Source: UBA8904 sp035448625 (GTDB lineage: Bacteria > Desulfobacterota > Syntrophia > Syntrophales > Smithellaceae). From it: a stretch of DNA of 37,396 nt. Positions 33,942 to 37,396 of this stretch are shown here, one piece after another. How positions within the stretch are numbered: the stretch's first letter is position 1; each line of letters begins with the position of its first letter. Location: assembly GCA_035448625.1 (NCBI GenBank), contig DAOTJI010000019.1, positions 1 through 37,396 on the forward strand. The letters are read 5' to 3'. The notes below the pieces were generated by a model that did no database searches, was not told the origin of the DNA, and saw only the letters and a list, made by a program, of their open reading frames with translations. The position numbers and the translations under genes are program-made.

Positions 33942-34257
33942 GGTTTCATTCTCCTTAACGTTTTATAGGCGCGCTGTCTGCCTTATGCTTCAAGTTGGTT
34001 CTTCAGAATTTCGAAAATCCGCGTTAAAAAATCTGCCGATTACCGCTACGTCTCTAGCATAGCTGATTTTCATTGTCAAACGACTCACGATCTGGCTTTC
34101 CTTTACGGGAAAGTAAAAGGGGACGATTCTATTTCTGAATCGCCCGGCAAGGGCAATACGCCCGATCGTTGTTGCTGCTGCTGATGTTTTCGTTAGAGCA
34201 GGGATATCAAACATCAATCTTATATGAGGTGATCACCCTGGGGCTGCAAAATTCGGC
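33942..34257. other. Intergenic region between ferritin-like gene and trp leader
   Basis: No credible gene. It carries the minus-strand promoter of the ferritin-like gene (34051-34079) and then a cluster of small inverted repeats: CTTTCC/GGAAAG (34096-34113), CGATTC/GAATCG with a 7-nt loop (about 34124-34142), and GCCC/GGGC (34142-34154). The stretch between the first two contains AAAAGGGGACGATTC, reminiscent of REP-type repeats, but only one copy is present. Confidence 0.45.
34051..34079 (-). promoter_or_regulatory. Promoter of the ferritin-like gene
   Basis: Minus strand: perfect TTGACA (34074-34079), a 17-bp spacer ending in TGC (extended -10), and TAGAGA (34051-34056). Predicted start near 34044, giving a leader of about 100 nt. 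No obvious PerR or Fur palindrome was found. Confidence 0.5.
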
Positions 34258-34285
34258 TTGACATTCATTTTTCGTTTATGTTACT
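34258..34285 (+). promoter_or_regulatory. Promoter of the trp leader and trpB2
   Basis: Perfect -35 TTGACA (34258-34263); the best -10 is GTTACT (34280-34285) after 16 bp, only half-matching. Transcription would start near 34292, about 29 nt before the leader-peptide ATG. The -35 and its position support a transcribed leader of about 260 nt ahead of trpB2. Confidence 0.5.
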
Positions 34286-34320
34286 GAAAAACCGCAGCAT
34301 GAAAGAGGGTGGAAGCAGTG

Positions 34321-34377
34321 ATGATGAATATTTTAAACAGAAACTGGTGGTGGCAGGCGATGAATGTCTGCCCGTAA
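34321..34377 (+). CDS. trpL: Tryptophan leader peptide with three consecutive Trp codons
   Basis: Short ORF of 18 codons encoding MMNILNRNWWWQAMNVCP and ending in TAA. The three adjacent TGG codons (34345-34353) are in the middle, as in trp leader peptides of other bacteria. AGAGGGTGG (34304-34312) provides a ribosome-binding site 8 nt before ATG 34321; ATG 34324 and GTG 34318 are in-frame alternatives. The ORF lies between a TTGACA promoter and an intrinsic terminator, upstream of a tryptophan synthase gene. Ribosome stalling at the Trp codons when charged tRNA-Trp is scarce would change downstream RNA folding. Too short for homology, but composition and placement are strongly diagnostic. 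Confidence 0.85.
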   Translation: MMNILNRNWWWQAMNVCP

Positions 34378-34477
34378 GCTCCTGAAAATCACCGAGCATG
34401 GGCAGGGAGGCTCCTTCCCGTGACTCGTCGATATATGAAGAATGCCATGGGAAGAAAAGCCCCATGGCATTTTTTTT
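34352..34477 (+). promoter_or_regulatory. trp attenuator: alternative stems and regulated terminator
   Basis: Five segments can pair in alternative ways. Segment 1 GGCAG (34352-34356) pairs with 2 CTGCC (34368-34372). Segment 2 CTGCCC with GCTC (34368-34381) pairs with 3 GAGC with GGGCAG (34394-34405). Segment 3 CATGGG (34397-34402) pairs with 4 CCCGTG (34417-34422), extended by CGAG/CTCG. Segment 4 can instead pair with CATGGG (34446-34451), the left arm of the terminator. Reading: with scarce Trp the ribosome stalls over segment 1, 2:3 forms, and 4 is free to block the terminator. With ample Trp the ribosome reaches the stop and covers 2, 3:4 forms, and the terminator folds. All pairings were found by eye and no energies were computed. 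Confidence 0.7.
34441..34477 (+). terminator. Intrinsic terminator of the trp attenuator
   Basis: AATGCCATGGG (34441-34451) and CCCATGGCATT (34461-34471) form an 11-bp perfect stem with a 9-nt loop and run into eight T (34470-34477). It lies before trpB2, not after a gene, so it is a regulatory terminator rather than the end of an operon. Confidence 0.9.
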
Positions 34478-34553
34478 GACCCCGGTGCGGCCGGGCGCAA
34501 AAATCGTTTGCTGAAAGAAACCAAGGGTCATTCTTGTAAAGGAGAAAAAAGAG

Positions 34554-35915
34554 ATGGAACAGGTCAAGACGCTATTGGAAGATCATGAAATGCCCAGGCA
34601 GTGGTACAATGTCATGGCGGATTTGCCCACGCCGATGAAGCCCCCCCTGCATCCCGGAACGGGCCGGCCGGTCACGCCCCAGGATCTGACGGCCATTTTC
34701 CCCATGAACATCATCGAACAGGAAATGTCCGGCCGGCGCTGGATCGACATTCCCGACGAGGTCCTGCAAAAATACGTCCTGTGGAGGCCGTCTCCTCTTT
34801 ACCGGGCGCGCAATTTCGAGAAACTATTGGGCTGCCCCGTTCAGATTTATTATAAAAATGAAGGCGTCAGCCCCGCCGGTTCACACAAACCCAACGCGGC
34901 GGTTCCGATGGCCTACTACAACCGCGTGGCCGGAACCAAACGCATGACCACAGAAACCGGCGCCGGCCAGTGGGGAAGCGCTCTGGCGATGGCCTGCCAG
35001 ATGTTTGATCTGGCGTGCCGCGTGTACATGGTGAAGGTCAGCTATGAACAAAAACCCTACCGCCGCCTGATGATGAACACCTGGGGGGCCGAATGCATTG
35101 CCAGTCCCAGCAATCTCACCCAGGCAGGCCGCAATGTTCTGGCCGAACATCCCGACTCGCCCGGATCTCTGGGCATCGCGATCAGCGAAGCCATCGAAGA
35201 CGCGGTGAACAGCCCAAATACGCACTACGGCCTGGGCAGCGTGCTGAATCACGTGCTCCTCTACCAGTCAATCATCGGCCTGGAAGCCCAGAAGCAAATG
35301 CAGAAGCTTGGCCTCTATCCCGATGTGGTGATGGGCTGCTGCGGCGGCGGGAGCAATTTTGCCGGCATTTCAACGCCGTTTGTCTGCGACAAAATCCACG
35401 GCAAAGAGGTGAAAGTCATCGGAGCGGAGCCCACGTCCTGTCCCAGCATGACCAAAGGACCGTTCGCCTACGATTTCGGCGATCTGGCCAAATCCACGCC
35501 GCTGCTTCCGATGTATACCCTGGGGCATGATTATATTCCGGCGCCGATCCACGCGGGCGGTCTGCGCTATCACGGCATGGCGCCCATCGTCAGCCATCTG
35601 GTACGGGAGAAACTGATCGAACCCAGAGCTTACGATCAGCTCAAAACCTTTGACGCGGGGGTCAAATGGGCTCGTTCCGAAGGCTTCATCCCCGCGCCGG
35701 AAACCAACCATGTTCTGGCCGCCGTCGTGGATGAAGCCCTGCGCGCCCGGGAGGAAGGAAAGGAAAAAATCATTCTTTTCAACTGGAGCGGCCACGGCCT
35801 GGTGGATCTGGCCTCCTACGACGCTTATCTCTCGGGGAGATTAGAGGCCTACGAGCTGCCGGATCATGAAATCGAAAGAGCCCTGAACGCCATCAAGGAT
35901 TTTCCGAAGCCGTAA
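34554..35915 (+). CDS. trpB: Tryptophan synthase beta subunit, TrpB2 type
   Basis: PLP enzyme of 453 aa that joins indole and serine to make tryptophan. The long N-terminal part (MPRQWYNVMADLP, then PPLHPGTG) and total length place it in the TrpB2 (TrpEb_2) class rather than the roughly 400-aa TrpB1 class. Lys112 in GSHKPNAA forms the PLP Schiff base, Glu134 in TTETGAGQWG is the catalytic acid/base, GCCGGGSN binds the PLP phosphate, and NWSGHG closes the site. TrpB2 enzymes do not need a tight complex with TrpA; no trpA or other trp gene is adjacent. AAAGGAG is about 9 nt before the ATG. Expression is probably set by the upstream attenuator. Confidence 0.95.
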   Translation: MEQVKTLLEDHEMPRQWYNVMADLPTPMKPPLHPGTGRPVTPQDLTAIFPMNIIEQEMSGRRWIDIPDEVLQKYVLWRPSPLYRARNFEKLLGCPVQIYYKNEGVSPAGSHKPNAAVPMAYYNRVAGTKRMTTETGAGQWGSALAMACQMFDLACRVYMVKVSYEQKPYRRLMMNTWGAECIASPSNLTQAGRNVLAEHPDSPGSLGIAISEAIEDAVNSPNTHYGLGSVLNHVLLYQSIIGLEAQKQMQKLGLYPDVVMGCCGGGSNFAGISTPFVCDKIHGKEVKVIGAEPTSCPSMTKGPFAYDFGDLAKSTPLLPMYTLGHDYIPAPIHAGGLRYHGMAPIVSHLVREKLIEPRAYDQLKTFDAGVKWARSEGFIPAPETNHVLAAVVDEALRAREEGKEKIILFNWSGHGLVDLASYDAYLSGRLEAYELPDHEIERALNAIKDFPKP

Positions 35916-35982
35916 GGAAATCTCTTTTATGGTGTAGGCAACGGTTTGGACCAACCGGCGGGCGGCAAGACCCTTCTCTATG

Positions 35983-36027
35983 AAAGCCGTCAAGAGAATA
36001 AAATTTCTTGACGGCTTTTCTTTTTTT
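35983..36027 (+). terminator. Intrinsic terminator after trpB2
   Basis: AAAGCCGTCAAGA (35983-35995) and TCTTGACGGCTTT (36006-36018) form a perfect 13-bp stem with a 10-nt AT-rich loop, followed by C and T7 (36021-36027). It ends the trpB2 transcript. Confidence 0.92.
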
Positions 36028-36044
36028 CGCCAAGCTGAAGCGCA

Positions 36045-36302
36045 ATGAAAACCCCGCACGATCATAAAATCACCCGCTGCCCCAGGTTGGGCGACGAAAT
36101 CGCCTTTGCCTACTGCCTGCGGGAAGCGGGCGATCTGCCCTGCGCGAGGATTTTATTCTGCTGGCAGGCCGCTTTCGACGTGGCTTCGCTGCTCAGGGAA
36201 AACCTGACGCAGGAGGAGCTGAGGCGCTTCGCGGACGCCCAGCCCAGGGACAAGGTCGTCCATTTGATTGAAATTCTGGAGAAAGCAAAGAGGCAAACAT
36301 GA
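36045..36302 (+). CDS. Conserved-looking small protein upstream of rarA
   Basis: Unrecognised protein of 85 aa with cysteines at 12, 24, 33 and 39 (TRCPRLGDEIAFAYC, then LPCARILFCW), which might bind a metal or be structural. A helical second half (LLRENLTQEELRRF and HLIEILEKAKRQ) follows. Its stop codon overlaps the rarA start (ATGA at 36299-36302), so the two are translationally coupled, which supports it as a real gene. Its own ribosome-binding site is weak. Cytosolic; no function is proposed. Confidence 0.7.
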   Translation: MKTPHDHKITRCPRLGDEIAFAYCLREAGDLPCARILFCWQAAFDVASLLRENLTQEELRRFADAQPRDKVVHLIEILEKAKRQT

Positions 36303-37396
36303 AAAACCTGGACTTATTCAGCCAGGGAACTCCGGCGGACGCGCTGGACACGGCGCCGCTGGCCGAAAGAATGAGGCCGCTTACGCTTGCCGATTACATC
36401 GGCCAGCCCCATCTGGTCGGTGAAGGAACGCTGCTGAGGCGCTCCATCGCGGAAGACAAGCTTTTCTCGATGATTTTCTGGGGTCCGCCCGGCTCCGGCA
36501 AAACCACGCTTGCAAGAATTCTGGCCAATGAAACCAAAGCCAACTTCATCAGTTTTTCAGCCGTTCTTTCCGGCGTCAAGGAAATCCGTCAAGTGATTGA
36601 CGATGCCCGGGAGCTCTGGGAGTCCAAAAAACAAAAAACCATTTTGTTCGTCGATGAAATCCACCGCTTCAACAAAGCTCAGCAGGACGCTTTCTTGCCG
36701 CATGTGGAAAGCGGATTGATCACGCTGATCGGCGCGACCACGGAAAACCCCTCTTTTGAAGTCATTGCGCCGCTTTTGTCCAGAACGCGCGTGATGCTGC
36801 TCAAACAGTTTACGCAAGAGGACCTGATGGCTATTTTAAAGCGCGCTCTTTCCGATCCGGAAAGGGGGCTGGGAAAATTCAACCTTCAGGTTGACGACGA
36901 GGCCATCCGGTTTATCGTCGGGATTTCCGACGGCGACGCGCGAACGGCCCTGAACAACCTGGAGGCGGCGGCCTCGATGGTTCAGTCGCTGCCCGGGGAA
37001 GAAAGGACGATCACGACGAAATCCGCGGAGGAAGCGCTGCTTAAGAAATCGCTCCTGTACGACAAGGACGGAGAGGAGCATTACAATCTGATTTCCGCGC
37101 TTCATAAAAGCATGCGCGGGAGCGATCCGGATGCAACACTTTACTGGCTGGGCCGCATGCTGGCCGCCGGTGAGGATCCGCTCTACATTCTTCGGCGCAT
37201 GGTGCGCTTTGCCTCCGAAGATATCGGAAACGCCGATCCCCACGCCCTGGTGCTGACCATGGCCGCCCAGCAGGCGTTTCACTTCATCGGTCTGCCGGAA
37301 GGCGAACTGGCCATCGCGCAGGCGGCCGTCTATCTGGCCACGGCGCCCAAAAGCAATTCCCTCTACGCCGGATACGGGCAAACCAAAGATTTGATT
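36299..37396 (+). CDS. rarA: Replication-associated recombination protein A (RarA/MgsA), 3' truncated by window end
   Basis: AAA+ clamp-loader-like ATPase that acts at stalled replication forks. 366 codons are present without a stop; the family is usually about 440 aa, so some 70 residues lie beyond the window. Seen: ERMRPLTLADYIGQPHLVG (N-terminal signature), Walker A WGPPGSGKTT, Walker B ILFVDEIHRFNKAQQD, sensor 1 LIGATTENPSFEV, arginine finger LLSRTRV, sensor 2 GDARTALNNLE, and the C-terminal signature ALHKSMRGSDPDATLYWLGRML with RRMVRFASEDIGNADP. The start ATG 36299 overlaps the preceding stop, indicating an operon with the small Cys protein. Confidence 0.95.
   Translation, partial: MKNLDLFSQGTPADALDTAPLAERMRPLTLADYIGQPHLVGEGTLLRRSIAEDKLFSMIFWGPPGSGKTTLARILANETKANFISFSAVLSGVKEIRQVIDDARELWESKKQKTILFVDEIHRFNKAQQDAFLPHVESGLITLIGATTENPSFEVIAPLLSRTRVMLLKQFTQEDLMAILKRALSDPERGLGKFNLQVDDEAIRFIVGISDGDARTALNNLEAAASMVQSLPGEERTITTKSAEEALLKKSLLYDKDGEEHYNLISALHKSMRGSDPDATLYWLGRMLAAGEDPLYILRRMVRFASEDIGNADPHALVLTMAAQQAFHFIGLPEGELAIAQAAVYLATAPKSNSLYAGYGQTKDLI

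Noticed and set aside
33990..34217. 75-codon minus-strand ORF in the ferritin/trp intergenic region
   Set aside because: It runs across the predicted ferritin promoter and hairpins, with no ribosome-binding site or recognisable sequence.
34265..34567. 100-codon minus-strand ORF over the trp leader
   Set aside because: Antisense to the leader peptide and attenuator; composition is not protein-like.

Overview
The window is a 37.4 kb piece of a bacterial chromosome, with one 100-base run of N at 16997-17096 that marks a scaffold join in a draft or metagenome assembly. Housekeeping genes dominate, coding density is high and third codon positions are GC-rich. The rho-rpmE-prfA order, a fatty-acyl-CoA ligase, a bacterial deoxyhypusine-synthase homologue, a TrpB2-type tryptophan synthase and a PIF1-WYL helicase together suggest Desulfobacterota (former Deltaproteobacteria), perhaps a Syntrophus/Smithella-like syntroph. 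That placement is inference. I see no tRNA, rRNA, insertion sequence, prophage or CRISPR array.

Layout. 1-4130 (minus): rho, rpmE and prfA in the common order, then a separately promoted lipoprotein with a cysteine-rich segment and a thaumatin-like domain. 4480-8972 (plus): DEAD-box RNA helicase, deoxyhypusine-synthase-like protein and AMP-forming acyl-CoA ligase. 9032-10849 (minus): typA/bipA. 11106-14054 (plus): an hsp20-lon proteostasis operon with a near-consensus promoter and a 20-bp-stem terminator. 14277-15819 (plus): a possible 44-codon ORF and pcnB. 15898-20606 (minus): a Tat-signal flavodoxin, then an operon read as zinc alcohol dehydrogenase, transglutaminase-like protein, FAD-linked oxidase and a gap-interrupted papain-like protein. 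20791-24119 (minus): a YihY membrane protein fused to a Crp-like module, followed by a membrane diguanylate cyclase. 24228-25777 (minus): hemolysin III and an alpha/beta hydrolase. 25947-27695 (plus): an orphan peptide-binding lipoprotein. 27770-28614 (plus): lexA and a small membrane protein. 28646-32715 (minus): a soluble hybrid kinase and a PIF1-WYL helicase. 32888-33391 (plus): a periplasmic single-Cache protein. 33486-33941 (minus): a ferritin-like protein. 34258-35915 (plus): a tryptophan leader-peptide attenuator and trpB2. 36045-end (plus): a small unknown protein and truncated rarA.

The most informative non-coding signals were found by reading outside the long ORFs. First, upstream of the stand-alone trpB2 is an 18-codon leader peptide with three consecutive Trp codons. 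It is followed by mutually exclusive stems and an intrinsic terminator, the layout of ribosome-mediated trp attenuation. Second, lexA has a perfect 16-bp palindrome of the GAAC-N4-GTTC type exactly between a consensus -35 and -10. The predicted transcription start falls on the ATG, which suggests an autoregulated and possibly leaderless lexA. A 75-residue one-helix protein follows 29 nt after lexA and is a candidate SOS-controlled membrane peptide.

All motif positions and pairings were worked out by eye. Family names rest on recognised motifs, not database searches.
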